Positions 34,844-43,917 of a stretch of 64,000 bases of DNA are shown in pieces. A program made the position numbers and the translations under genes. The notes under the pieces are model-generated. The model did not search any database. It was not told the origin of the DNA and saw only the letters and a list, made by a program, of their open reading frames with translations. Origin of the DNA: Erythrobacter sp. (GTDB lineage Bacteria > Pseudomonadota > Alphaproteobacteria > Sphingomonadales > Sphingomonadaceae); assembly GCA_030148605.1 (NCBI GenBank), contig JASBTD010000063.1, positions 1 to 64,000 of the forward strand. The letters are read 5' to 3'. The first letter of the stretch is position 1; every line of letters starts with the position of its first letter.

Positions 34844-35707
34844 ATGCTCACGTCCATTCGCGGCCTCGCGGCTGCAAGTTTTGTTACCGGCCTTGCTCTC
34901 TCCGCTACGCCGGCTCTAGCTGAAACCGCTAATCCGGAAGCCGAGTTTGACTTGGCGACCCTCGAAGCTGCCAGCGACGTAACGGTTGACGTTACCGAAT
35001 TTGCTCCGGCAACCGAGCCGGTTGAAGCGATCTCCGTCAATGAACTCGGCGCCGATAGCGGTTTCGAGCTTTCAGGCAATGTTGCGCTGGTAAGCGAATA
35101 TCGCTTCCGCGGGGTCGACCTTTCAGGAGGCGACATCGCGGTCCAGGGCGGCATCGATCTCGCACATAGCTCTGGTTTCTATGTTGGCACATGGGGCTCT
35201 TCGCTGGATGAAGATACCGTTGGTTACGGCCACACCGAGCTGGACATTTACGGTGGATTCAGCGGCGATCTGGGTGAAGGTGTCTCGTTCGACATCGGCG
35301 CGATCGCGTATCTCTATCCCAACGCGGGCCCCGGCGATTTCGACTATTTCGAATTCTATGGTTCGGTCGGATTCGGTATCGGGCCGGCAGAATCAACCAT
35401 CGGGATTGCTTATGCGCCCGATCAGGATTCGCTCGGCAGCACCGACAACCTTTATATTTACTATGACTGGTCGCTTGGCATCCCTGAGACTCCGCTCACA
35501 GTCACAGCGCATATCGGTTATACTGACGGTTTCCTGACTTTCACTGACGATGGCGATGCCTTCGACTGGTCGATTGGCGTGGAAGCCGCGGTTTACGGAC
35601 CCGTCAGCGTAGGCGTTGCCTATGTCGACGTTCAGGACAATATTCCGTCTGGTGATTATGACTTTGGCGACAGCGCCATTGTTTTCACGCTCAGTGCAAG
35701 CATCTGA
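34844..35707 (+). CDS. TorF family putative porin
   Basis: The 287-residue outer-membrane protein has a signal peptide (AAASFVTGLALSATPALA, cut after residue about 26). An acidic region of about 50 residues follows, and then beta-strand-rich sequence starting LSGNVALVSEYRFRGVDLS, the typical opening of the TIGR02001/TorF family. It ends FTLSASI. ATG 34844 is preceded by AAAGGAAG. Its substrate is unknown. Confidence 0.85.
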   Translation: MLTSIRGLAAASFVTGLALSATPALAETANPEAEFDLATLEAASDVTVDVTEFAPATEPVEAISVNELGADSGFELSGNVALVSEYRFRGVDLSGGDIAVQGGIDLAHSSGFYVGTWGSSLDEDTVGYGHTELDIYGGFSGDLGEGVSFDIGAIAYLYPNAGPGDFDYFEFYGSVGFGIGPAESTIGIAYAPDQDSLGSTDNLYIYYDWSLGIPETPLTVTAHIGYTDGFLTFTDDGDAFDWSIGVEAAVYGPVSVGVAYVDVQDNIPSGDYDFGDSAIVFTLSASI

Positions 35708-35744
35708 TCCATACGATCAGACGCACAAGAATTCGGAAAAAGTG

Positions 35745-35783
35745 AAGGTGCGGGCCACACGCGGGCTCGCACCTTTTCCTTTT
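35745..35783 (+). terminator. Intrinsic terminator after the porin gene
   Basis: AAGGTGCGGGCC (35745-35756) pairs with GGCTCGCACCTT (35764-35775), with one G-T pair. TTCCTTTT follows. Confidence 0.8.
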
Positions 35784-35854
35784 GGCGGCTTCAAATCGCT
35801 CGCTTTATTGCCTACGTTCACTCGGCAACTGCCAATCAGCGAGGCGCCTTAGCA

Positions 35855-36292
35855 ATGGTCAAATATCTCCACAGCATGATCCGGGTCGCTGATCCTGATG
35901 CAACCGTGGCATTCTTCAACCTGATCGGCCTGGAAGAGGTGCGGCGCTTCGACGTTGAAGCGGGCCGTTTCACACTGATCTTTCTTGCTGCGCCGGGTCA
36001 GGAAGGTGTTGCCGAGGTAGAGCTGACCTACAACTGGCCGCCGGAAGACGGCAGCGCGCCCGAGGAATATGATGGCGGCCGCAACTTTGGCCACTTGGCC
36101 TATCGCGTGGACGATATCTACGAGACCTGCCAGCGGCTGATGGACGCGGGGCACACGATCCACCGCCCGCCGCGTGACGGGCACATGGCATTCGTCAAAT
36201 CGCCTGACGGGATTTCAGTAGAGCTGCTGCAGGATGGCAATCTGCCGCCCATGGAGCCCTGGGCGAGCATGGAGAATACCGGCAGCTGGTAA
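35855..36292 (+). CDS. gloA: Lactoylglutathione lyase (glyoxalase I)
   Basis: The 145-residue VOC-fold enzyme isomerises the hemithioacetal of methylglyoxal and glutathione. Metal-ligand regions are visible: KYLHSMIRV (His6), VELTYNW (Glu), NFGHLAYRVDD (His) and GISVELLQDG (Glu). This is the compact, nickel-type length. It is a single gene downstream of the porin terminator. Confidence 0.94.
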   Translation: MVKYLHSMIRVADPDATVAFFNLIGLEEVRRFDVEAGRFTLIFLAAPGQEGVAEVELTYNWPPEDGSAPEEYDGGRNFGHLAYRVDDIYETCQRLMDAGHTIHRPPRDGHMAFVKSPDGISVELLQDGNLPPMEPWASMENTGSW

Positions 36293-36312
36293 TTGCGAGT
36301 CCGCCGTAGTGG

Positions 36313-37539
36313 TTAAGCGTTCGCCGGGTTGTCACCCCGATCGTTACAGTCTTCTTCCGGATGGGTCGTCGTCATCCGCAGGACGATGTACCCCATGATC
36401 GCAGAAATCGCCGAACCGCTGAGGATGCCGATCTTGGCCTCGTCAATCAGAAGCTGGTTGCCGGGGAAGGCAAGCCCGCCGATGAACAGCGACATGGTGA
36501 ATCCGATTCCGCAAAGGATTGAAACACCGTAAATTTCCATCCAGCCCGCATGGTCCGGCTTCTCGGCAAAGCCGGTCTTCACGGCGATCCAGACGGCGCT
36601 GAAGATGCCGAGCTGCTTTCCGACTACCAAGCCGGCTGCAATTGCATAGGGAAGCGGGTCAAGCAGGGCTTCCACACCCAATCCCTGAAGCGATACGCCC
36701 GCATTGGCGAAGCCGAATACCGGGACAATGAGATAGGCACTCCACGGCGCGAGCCCGTGCTCGAGCTTCTCCAGCATGGAATTGCCATCCCGGCGCTTCA
36801 TGGGAATTGTCAGCGCAGCGACAACGCCTGCGATCGTTGCGTGCACGCCCGTGTTCAGCACACAGAACCAGAGCACCAGTGAAAGCAGGATGTAAGGCCA
36901 GAATACACTTACCCGCGCACGGTTCAGCCCGACCAGCAGGCCGACCACGACAACCGAAGCTACAAGCCATATCATCTTGATTGTCGGAGTATAAAACAGC
37001 GCGATAACCAGCACCGCACCAATGTCATCGACAATGGCGACGGTCAGCAGGAACAGCCGCAGCGATGCCGGCACACGGTTGCCGAGCAGGCCCAGCACGC
37101 CCATGGCAAAGGCGATATCGGTCGCTGCCGGAATGGCCCAGCCGCTGGTATATTGTCCGCCGCCAGATACCAGCATGTAGACACCGGCAGGCACGAACAT
37201 GCCCGCAGCGGCGGCCACCACCGGCAATCGGCGCTTCATCGGGTCAGCCAGCTGTCCCGCGATAAGCTCTCGCTTAACTTCCAGGCCGACCACGAAGAAG
37301 AAGATCGCCATCAAGCCATCGTTGATCCACAGATGCAGGTCATCAAGCTTGGGGATGGGCGTCCAGCTCAGATCGCCGTAGAAAAGTTCGCGATATTCGC
37401 TCGCCAGCGGCGAATTGGCAGCCAGCATGGCGGCTGCAGCAACGAAGATCAGCAGAATACCCGCAGAAGCGTCACTAACAAAAAGCGCTCTGACTGGGGC
37501 AAAGATTGATCGAATAGGGTTCCTATTGTTGTCGGTCAT
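36313..37539 (-). CDS. nhaA: Na+/H+ antiporter NhaA
   Basis: The 408-residue inner-membrane antiporter exports sodium in exchange for protons. It has about 12 membrane segments. The paired ion-binding aspartates lie in TVAIVDDIGAVLVIALF. The opening region FFFVVGLEVKRELIAGQL is a family signature. The ATG at 37539 gives a standard N-terminus. It is divergent from the NfrB-like gene, with the starts 90 nt apart. Confidence 0.96.
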   Translation of the reverse strand: MTDNNRNPIRSIFAPVRALFVSDASAGILLIFVAAAAMLAANSPLASEYRELFYGDLSWTPIPKLDDLHLWINDGLMAIFFFVVGLEVKRELIAGQLADPMKRRLPVVAAAAGMFVPAGVYMLVSGGGQYTSGWAIPAATDIAFAMGVLGLLGNRVPASLRLFLLTVAIVDDIGAVLVIALFYTPTIKMIWLVASVVVVGLLVGLNRARVSVFWPYILLSLVLWFCVLNTGVHATIAGVVAALTIPMKRRDGNSMLEKLEHGLAPWSAYLIVPVFGFANAGVSLQGLGVEALLDPLPYAIAAGLVVGKQLGIFSAVWIAVKTGFAEKPDHAGWMEIYGVSILCGIGFTMSLFIGGLAFPGNQLLIDEAKIGILSGSAISAIMGYIVLRMTTTHPEEDCNDRGDNPANA

Positions 37540-37628
37540 AATTGCCGGGGCCTTTTTTACTGACTCTTCTTCGTTGCAACGAGTGTTTGTTCGGGTTAGT
37601 CTCGTTTGACAGGAAAAGGGGGGTCGCC

Positions 37629-39071
37629 TTGCCTGCTTTGGAAATTAATACGTGGCAGATGCTGGTTTTGTTCCAGCATGAGCTACTGCTTTTTGCCGGA
37701 ATATTCTTCCTTCTTGGTGCTCTTGACGACATCGCGGTCGACCTTTGCTGGATATGGCTCAGGCTGACCGGACGCGGCCATAGTGCAATAGTCGATAGCG
37801 AGCGGCTGGCAACCGCTGAATTGGAAGGTATCGCCGCAATCTTCATCCCGGCCTGGCGCGAGGCGGAGGTTATTGGTGACACAGTCGCGCATGCACTTAG
37901 CGCCTGGCCGCAAGAGAATGCGCGCATTTATGTCGGCTGTTATCGCAATGATCCGGGCACTATCGATGCGGTGATGCGTGCGGCCCCCGGTGATCCGCGC
38001 CTGCGGCTGGTAATCCATAACCGTGCCGGGCCCAGCACCAAGGCCGATTGCCTGAACCGGCTCTATCGTGCGCTGTGGACCGATGAAGCGCGCACCGGCG
38101 TTACGGCCCGCATGGTGGTGTTCCACGATGCCGAGGATATGGTTGATCCGGCGGCGCTCAAACTGCTTGATGATGCTATCGGCTCGGCAGACTTCGTCCA
38201 GTTGCCGGTCCTGCCATTGCCGCAGGCAAACAGTCGCTGGATCGGCAGCCATTATTGCGAAGAGTTTGCTGAGGCGCATGGCAAGGGGCTGGTCGTGCGC
38301 GACGCATTGGGCGCTGCGATTCCTGCCGCCGGGGTCGGCTGCGCTGTCTCGCGCGAAGCGCTCGAACGCATGGCCATGAACCACGGGGGAGAAGCGCCCT
38401 TCGAAGCCGATTCACTGACTGAAGATTATGAGCTGGGCCTGGCTGTCGCTGAAAGCGGCGGTACATGCCGGTTCATCCGTTGCCGCCACCGTGATGGCGA
38501 ACTGGTTGCCACACGCGCTTACTTCCCCAACCGGCTGGATCATGTCGTCACGCAAAAGACTCGCTGGGTTCACGGCATCGCATTCCAGGGGTGGGACCGG
38601 TTGGGCTGGGTGCCGGAAGGGCACAAGCCAAGTCTCGCCGAAGTGTGGATGCGAATGCGCGACAGGCGCGGCCCGCTGACTGCGCTGGTGCTCTTCACCG
38701 CTTACTTGCTGCTGGCGCTTTCGGCTTTCGCATGGGCAGCATCGCTCGCGGGGTATGGCGAGCCATTGGTGCTGTCGACCGGGCTCAAACTACTGCTTGC
38801 GCTTAACTTCGCCGCCTTCGTCTGGCGCAGCGCCATGCGCTTCATGTTCACCGCTCGCGAATACGGGATTGAGGAAGGCCTTCGGGCGGTCCTGCGAATC
38901 CCGATAACCAATATCGTCGCGATCATGGCGGGGCGACGCGCGCTGGTTGCCTATGTTCGATCGCTGATCGGAGCCGGAATCATCTGGGACAAGACGCCGC
39001 ATTTCGATCACCCGACGCGGCCCATACTGCAACAAACCAAGCCTGCAGTTGAAGCGAGGGGGGCGGCATGA
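37629..39071 (+). CDS. NfrB-like inner-membrane glycosyltransferase
   Basis: The 480-residue protein resembles the glycosyltransferase part of NfrB, the inner-membrane component of the phage N4 adsorption system. An N-terminal membrane segment lies at about residues 16-40. A GT2-type domain follows: IFIPAWREAEV, YVGCYRNDPGT, STKADCLNRLYRAL, FHDAEDMVDP (DxD-like), SLTEDYELGLAV and QKTRWVHGIAFQGW (R/QxxRW-like). Two C-terminal membrane segments end it. E. coli NfrB has an additional c-di-GMP-binding MshEN domain; it is absent here. I chose TTG 37629, 6 nt after AAGGGGGG. The next gene overlaps by ATGA. Confidence 0.85.
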   Translation: MPALEINTWQMLVLFQHELLLFAGIFFLLGALDDIAVDLCWIWLRLTGRGHSAIVDSERLATAELEGIAAIFIPAWREAEVIGDTVAHALSAWPQENARIYVGCYRNDPGTIDAVMRAAPGDPRLRLVIHNRAGPSTKADCLNRLYRALWTDEARTGVTARMVVFHDAEDMVDPAALKLLDDAIGSADFVQLPVLPLPQANSRWIGSHYCEEFAEAHGKGLVVRDALGAAIPAAGVGCAVSREALERMAMNHGGEAPFEADSLTEDYELGLAVAESGGTCRFIRCRHRDGELVATRAYFPNRLDHVVTQKTRWVHGIAFQGWDRLGWVPEGHKPSLAEVWMRMRDRRGPLTALVLFTAYLLLALSAFAWAASLAGYGEPLVLSTGLKLLLALNFAAFVWRSAMRFMFTAREYGIEEGLRAVLRIPITNIVAIMAGRRALVAYVRSLIGAGIIWDKTPHFDHPTRPILQQTKPAVEARGAA

Positions 39072-40210
39072 GCGCGCATACACGCAGCCTGCAAGGCGGA
39101 CATGTGCGCGGTCGCCCGTTGGCAATGCTGGCCATCCTGCTCTCGGTATGGGTGGGCGCGCGGGTCATCATGTGGGATTCGCCGATCAGCCTGGCCCAGG
39201 ATTTTCAGGATATGGCAGGCCAGATGCTGGCAGCGCAAGAAGTGCCGCCGATCGCTGATGCGGCCGACCCGGTTCGGCAGCGCGCGCAGTCTGGATTGCT
39301 AGCTTCGCATGCCCGGGCTGCCGGTGCCGCCGGCGCGTCATCTCAACCGCTCTATCCGCAGCACAGTGATAGGCTTGCACCGCTGATGTGGGAGGAGCCG
39401 GTACCGTTTGAGCCTGAGGATCGCGCAAGCACCGCTGCGGGCCATCAGCTGATCTGGATGGCCGCGATGTCTTACCTGCCTGTGCCGGAAGAGGTGCGGC
39501 ATCGTGCTCAGGTCTCCTCGCCGGTGGAGCCACTGCGCGAACTTAATGCCAAACCGGATCGCTGGTCGATGGATGGCTGGGCGCTTTGGCGCGAAGGATC
39601 GGGCAATGCGCTTGTCTCGCAAGGTCGCGTACCGACCTATGGCGCGAGCCAGGCTGGCGCAGTGCTGCGCTATCGGATTGCGCCGGAGAGCCGCCGTGAT
39701 CCCACCGCCTATCTCCGTCTCTACCGGGCGCTGGTCGACAATGGCGAAAGCGAAGCCGCAGCTGGCATTTCAGCACGACCTTTGCCCCAAGTGCCGCTGC
39801 GCGCGCATGCAGAACTTAGGGTGACGGAATTCGCCCAAGGCACAGAAGTTCGCCCGGCAGCATTCGTCACGACAGAACTCCCTGTCGCCCGGCTGCCACT
39901 GGGCCTTCGCGCAGAAGCCTATGGGCAAGCGGGTTATGTCGCCGGCGACAATGCGACTGCCTTCGCTGATGGCCAGATGCATGTACTGCGCAAAGTGAAA
40001 CGGTTCGACCTTGGCGAGCTGAGCATGGGCGCGGCGGCTTGGGGCGGCGCTCAGGAAGGCGCGGAGCGTGTCGACGTGGGGCCAAGCCTGCGGCTTGACG
40101 TCAAGCTGGGCGAAGTTCCTGCGCGCGTTTCCGTCGATTATCGCGAGCGTGTTGCAGGCAATGCCGAGCCGCCTTCTGGCGTTGCATTGACGCTATCGAC
40201 ACGGTTTTAG
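39068..40210 (+). CDS. NfrA C-terminal-like outer-membrane protein
   Basis: The 380-residue protein starts inside the NfrB-like stop codon. An N-terminal hydrophobic stretch (LAMLAILLSVWVGARVIMW, residues about 18-37) may be an anchor or a signal. A loop-rich region leads to a C-terminal domain with WALWREGSGNALVSQGRVPTYG and RYRIAPESRRDP. Paired strand patterns end in ALTLSTRF with a terminal Phe, as in outer-membrane barrels. This matches the NfrA C-terminal domain. In E. coli NfrA and NfrB export a surface glycan, so the pair here may do the same. E. coli NfrA is much longer, with many TPRs. Confidence 0.7.
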   Translation: MSAHTRSLQGGHVRGRPLAMLAILLSVWVGARVIMWDSPISLAQDFQDMAGQMLAAQEVPPIADAADPVRQRAQSGLLASHARAAGAAGASSQPLYPQHSDRLAPLMWEEPVPFEPEDRASTAAGHQLIWMAAMSYLPVPEEVRHRAQVSSPVEPLRELNAKPDRWSMDGWALWREGSGNALVSQGRVPTYGASQAGAVLRYRIAPESRRDPTAYLRLYRALVDNGESEAAAGISARPLPQVPLRAHAELRVTEFAQGTEVRPAAFVTTELPVARLPLGLRAEAYGQAGYVAGDNATAFADGQMHVLRKVKRFDLGELSMGAAAWGGAQEGAERVDVGPSLRLDVKLGEVPARVSVDYRERVAGNAEPPSGVALTLSTRF

Positions 40211-40266
40211 CCTTTTCGCTGCAACAGCGGGTTTAATCCGCAACGCCGCTGGGCTACGCGGTTGAT

Positions 40267-41178
40267 ATGGACGTTTACCTCCCGATTGCGAATCTCTCAG
40301 TCAACGGTCTTCTGATCGTTGCCTTGGGCGCATTAACGGGGGTGCTTTCCGGCCTGTTCGGTGTTGGCGGCGGGTTCCTGACTACCCCGCTGCTGATCTT
40401 TTACGGCATCCCGCCAACCGTTGCCGCGGCATCCGCTGCCACACAGGTGACCGGGGCGAGCGTTTCGGGCGTGTTGGCGCACAGCAGGCGCAATGGCGTC
40501 GACTACCGCATGGGCGGCGTGACTGTGGGCGGGGGCATATTCGGCGCCATGGTTGGTGCCTTGCTGTTCCGCTTTTTCCAGGCGATCGGCCAGATCGATG
40601 TGATCATCAGCGTGCTTTACGTCATCATGCTTGGCGCGATCGGCACATTGATGCTGCGTGAGGCGCTTTCGGTGCTGCGCCCGTCTGAAGCCGCATCCGC
40701 GCAAGTGCGCAAACGTCGTCACCATCCTCTGGTTGCATCCTTGCCAATGCGCTGGCGTTTTTATCGCTCCGGCCTGTATATTTCCCCGCTCGCGCCTTTC
40801 ATCCTTGGCATACTGGTCGGCATTTTGACCATGCTGATGGGGGTAGGGGGCGGCTTCCTGCTCGTGCCGGCTATGCTCTATATCCTCGGAATGAGCGGCA
40901 ATGTCGTGGTTGGTACATCGCTGTTCCAGATCCTGTTTGTGACCATGGCGACGACCATGGTGCATGCCCTCACAACCAAGGCGGTCGACGTAGTGCTGGC
41001 AGGCCTGCTGTTGCTTGGGTCAGTGCTTGGCGCGCAATTCGGCACGCAGATCGCGATGAAGGCACGGCCGGAAATCCTGCGGCTGGTGCTCGCGGGGATT
41101 GTGCTGGCGGTGGCGCTGCGAATGTTGGTCGGCTTGGCTATCCAGCCGGACGAAATCTACACGGTGGCGCCGCTATGA
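40267..41178 (+). CDS. TauE/SafE family anion exporter
   Basis: The 303-residue membrane protein has the family's two repeats, each marked by a GVGGG motif (SGLFGVGGGFLTTPLL, then LTMLMGVGGGFLLVPAM). It has eight or nine membrane segments. Members move sulfite or organosulfonates. The next gene (TIGR02186) overlaps its stop by ATGA; the pair is common in alphaproteobacteria and is probably one functional unit. Confidence 0.92.
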   Translation: MDVYLPIANLSVNGLLIVALGALTGVLSGLFGVGGGFLTTPLLIFYGIPPTVAAASAATQVTGASVSGVLAHSRRNGVDYRMGGVTVGGGIFGAMVGALLFRFFQAIGQIDVIISVLYVIMLGAIGTLMLREALSVLRPSEAASAQVRKRRHHPLVASLPMRWRFYRSGLYISPLAPFILGILVGILTMLMGVGGGFLLVPAMLYILGMSGNVVVGTSLFQILFVTMATTMVHALTTKAVDVVLAGLLLLGSVLGAQFGTQIAMKARPEILRLVLAGIVLAVALRMLVGLAIQPDEIYTVAPL

Positions 41179-41927
41179 GATGGCTGTTCGTGATCTTCGC
41201 TGGCCTGATGCTGTTGGGGCAGCGCGACGCTATCCTGGTGCCCGCAGTTTCGCAAAGCGAAGTCCAGGTGAGGCAGGGTTTCACTGGAACCGAGCTGCTG
41301 CTTTACGGCGCGATCCTTGATCCGCGCGGCCAGCGTGCCGGCGCGGAGTATGACATTGTCGTGGTTCTCAAGGGCCCGACCGAACCGATCCGCATTCGCG
41401 AGAAAGAGCGCATCGCCGGCATCTGGATGAATGCGGAATCGAGCGACTTCCGCTCTGCCCCGTCATTCTTTGCTGTGGCCGCTTCTCGCCCGGTTGACGA
41501 GATCGTCGATGAACGCACCGCTGCAATTTACGAGCTTGGAACCCGATTTATCCAGCTTTCGCCCACTGGCCAGATCGAGCCTGAGAAACAGGCGCGATTT
41601 GCCGCTGGTCTTGTCGATTTGCGCCAGCGGCTGGGGCTCTACAAGGAAGATATGGGTGGGGTGACGATCAGCGAACAAGTGCTTTACCAGGCCCGGATTC
41701 AGTTGCCATCGAATGTTGTAACCGGCCAATATACCGCTGAAACCTTTGCGATTTCAGGCGGCAGGGTGATTGCATCTGCCATCGCTGACGTTGAAGTGCG
41801 CAAGGTGGGTTTCGAACGCTTCGTCGAAGTCGCGTCGCAGCAATGGGCGCTGATTTACGGGCTGGTCGCCGTCATGCTTTCTATCGGCATGGGCTGGATC
41901 GCAGGCCGCCTGTTCGCCTTTATCTGA
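41175..41927 (+). CDS. TIGR02186 family membrane-anchored protein
   Basis: The 250-residue protein has a signal peptide (about residues 1-20), a periplasmic domain with VRQGFTGTELLLYGAI, and one C-terminal membrane segment (ALIYGLVAVMLSIGMGWIAG, residues about 223-243). These traits define TIGR02186, a family of unknown function found beside TauE-type transporters. The translational overlap supports a shared role, perhaps as a periplasmic accessory. Confidence 0.85.
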   Translation: MRWLFVIFAGLMLLGQRDAILVPAVSQSEVQVRQGFTGTELLLYGAILDPRGQRAGAEYDIVVVLKGPTEPIRIREKERIAGIWMNAESSDFRSAPSFFAVAASRPVDEIVDERTAAIYELGTRFIQLSPTGQIEPEKQARFAAGLVDLRQRLGLYKEDMGGVTISEQVLYQARIQLPSNVVTGQYTAETFAISGGRVIASAIADVEVRKVGFERFVEVASQQWALIYGLVAVMLSIGMGWIAGRLFAFI

Positions 41928-42024
41928 CTATCTGCCATCATCGGCGAGCGATCATCGTTGACCCGATCTTAACCTCGTCGCCTTACGTAACCCCCATGTG
42001 AATCCACGCGCTTTGGGGCCTTAC

Positions 42025-43779
42025 ATGACCGATATGGGCAATCAGAATTTCGACCAGTTTAATCCGGCTACAGGTGAGTCGCCGAAACCGGCACCAGCAC
42101 CGCAAGATGTTGCGCAAGCCGCGCCTAGCGCTGCACCGGCGCAAGCTCAGCCGCAAGCCGAACCCGCTCAGGCAAGCGACAATGCGCGCCTGCCGATCGG
42201 CGTTGTGCTGGAAATCGCCGGTTCGGGCTCGCAGATTGCGCTTGATCTTGAGCGCCTCAACGAATGCATGGAAGACGATGATCCGTCTATCGCGCTCGCC
42301 GGCCAAGTGGGTAGCCAGGTAAAGATCCGCGTCGGCGATAGCTGGCTGCTCGCCAGTGTGCGCAACCAGCGCAAGGATCGCCGTTCCAGCGGTGGAATTC
42401 TTGCGAATATCGACTTCCTCGGTGAAGGGGTTGAAGAGAAGCTGACCGGGCGCCTGCGTGGTTTCCGCCGCGGTGTGACCCGCTATCCGGTGCCGGGTGC
42501 GATGATCTATCCCGCCACCACGACCGATTTGAAACAGGTCTATGCCAGCGATGGCCGCGCCAATATCGAAATCGGCACGGTTTTCCCGACCCGCGATATC
42601 CGCGCGGGCCTTTATATCGATGCCATGCTGGGCAAGCACTTCGCGCTGCTCGGCTCGACCGGTACCGGTAAATCGACCAGTGCGGCGTTGATCCTGCACC
42701 GCATTTGCCAGGCTGCGCCCGATGGGCACATCGTGATGATCGACCCGCACGGCGAATATTCCGCCGCGTTCCGGCAGACCGGCATGATCCTCGACGTGTC
42801 GAACCTGCAGATGCCATACTGGCTGATGAACTTCGAAGAGCATTGCGAAGTCCTGCTAACCAGTGACGGCAATGAACGTCAGGTCGATGCAGACATCCTC
42901 GCCAAGTGCTTGCTCCATGCGCGCCAGAAGAACCGGCTCGCCGAACGTCTCGGCAAGATCACCGTCGATTCGCCGATTCCATACCTGCTGTCGGACCTCT
43001 CGACCAAGATCCAGGACGAGATGGGCAAGCTCGACAAGGCGACCTCATCTGCACCCTACATGCGGATCAAGAACAAGCTCGACGAACTCAAGGCTGATCC
43101 GCGCTACCAGTTCATGTTCTCGGGCATGCTGGTGGGCGACACCATGGCCGAGTTTATCGGCAAGGTCTTCCGCATGCCGGGTGACGGCAAACCGATCTCG
43201 ATTATCGACGTGTCAGGCGTGCCGTCTGACATCACCAGCACTGTTGTCGCAGTGCTCAGTCGCCTCGTGTTCGACTTTGCGATCTGGGGCCGCGATGACA
43301 AGACGCGCCCGGTCCTGCTCGTCTGCGAAGAGGCGCACCGTTACGTGCCGAACGAGAAGAACGCGGATGGTTCTTCGGTAGGCCGCATCCTGTCGCGGAT
43401 CGCGAAGGAAGGCCGTAAATACGGCATCTCGCTGGGCCTGATCACACAGCGTCCGTCAGACTTGGCGGAAGGCGTACTGTCACAGTGCGGCACGATCATT
43501 TCGATGCGTTTGAACAACGATCGAGACCAGAACTTCGTGCGCGCCGCCATGCCGGAAGGTGCACGCGGTTTCCTGGATTCGATCCCCGCACTGCGCAACC
43601 GTGAGTGCATTGTCTGCGGCGAAGGTGTGGCCATTCCGATCCGTGTGGCGTTTGACAATCTCGAAGAGAACAAGCGCCCGGCCTCGGAAGACCCGAGCTT
43701 TGTCGAACTGTGGAACGAGCACGGCGGCGAGGAAGAGACCGTCCAGCGCGTTGTCCAAAGGTGGCGTTCCCAAGGCTGA
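42025..43779 (+). CDS. HerA-like hexameric ATPase (DUF87)
   Basis: The 584-residue ATPase has a disordered N-terminus rich in Pro, Ala and Gln (residues about 12-55), a HAS-barrel-like beta domain, Walker A FALLGSTGTGKSTSAAL near residue 213, Walker B VLLVCEEAHRYVP near residue 435, and LITQRPSDLAEGVL near 477. HerA translocases pump DNA and often work with the NurA nuclease in repair or defence. No nurA or defence gene is adjacent, so this is the housekeeping DUF87 type common in sphingomonads. GTG 41998 is an alternative start. Confidence 0.88.
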   Translation: MTDMGNQNFDQFNPATGESPKPAPAPQDVAQAAPSAAPAQAQPQAEPAQASDNARLPIGVVLEIAGSGSQIALDLERLNECMEDDDPSIALAGQVGSQVKIRVGDSWLLASVRNQRKDRRSSGGILANIDFLGEGVEEKLTGRLRGFRRGVTRYPVPGAMIYPATTTDLKQVYASDGRANIEIGTVFPTRDIRAGLYIDAMLGKHFALLGSTGTGKSTSAALILHRICQAAPDGHIVMIDPHGEYSAAFRQTGMILDVSNLQMPYWLMNFEEHCEVLLTSDGNERQVDADILAKCLLHARQKNRLAERLGKITVDSPIPYLLSDLSTKIQDEMGKLDKATSSAPYMRIKNKLDELKADPRYQFMFSGMLVGDTMAEFIGKVFRMPGDGKPISIIDVSGVPSDITSTVVAVLSRLVFDFAIWGRDDKTRPVLLVCEEAHRYVPNEKNADGSSVGRILSRIAKEGRKYGISLGLITQRPSDLAEGVLSQCGTIISMRLNNDRDQNFVRAAMPEGARGFLDSIPALRNRECIVCGEGVAIPIRVAFDNLEENKRPASEDPSFVELWNEHGGEEETVQRVVQRWRSQG

Positions 43780-43917
43780 TTTCCGCGAAGGAGGGCTGCA
43801 AATGGCAGCCTGCTGCGCTTCCGGTGCTCACGACCCGAATGGTCGCTGCGCGCCGGTACTCGCAGACCACCATTTTCGCTCCACCCTCACGAAAATCCTC
43901 ACCAGCGAACTGATCGC

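Noticed and set aside
42025-43779. HerA-like ATPase as part of a phage defence island
   Set aside because: No nurA, Sir2, nuclease or other defence gene lies near it; neighbours are housekeeping genes.
43780-43917. Coding potential between the HerA-like gene and queE
   Set aside because: Open frames here are continuations of frames inside the neighbours and lack starts with ribosome sites.
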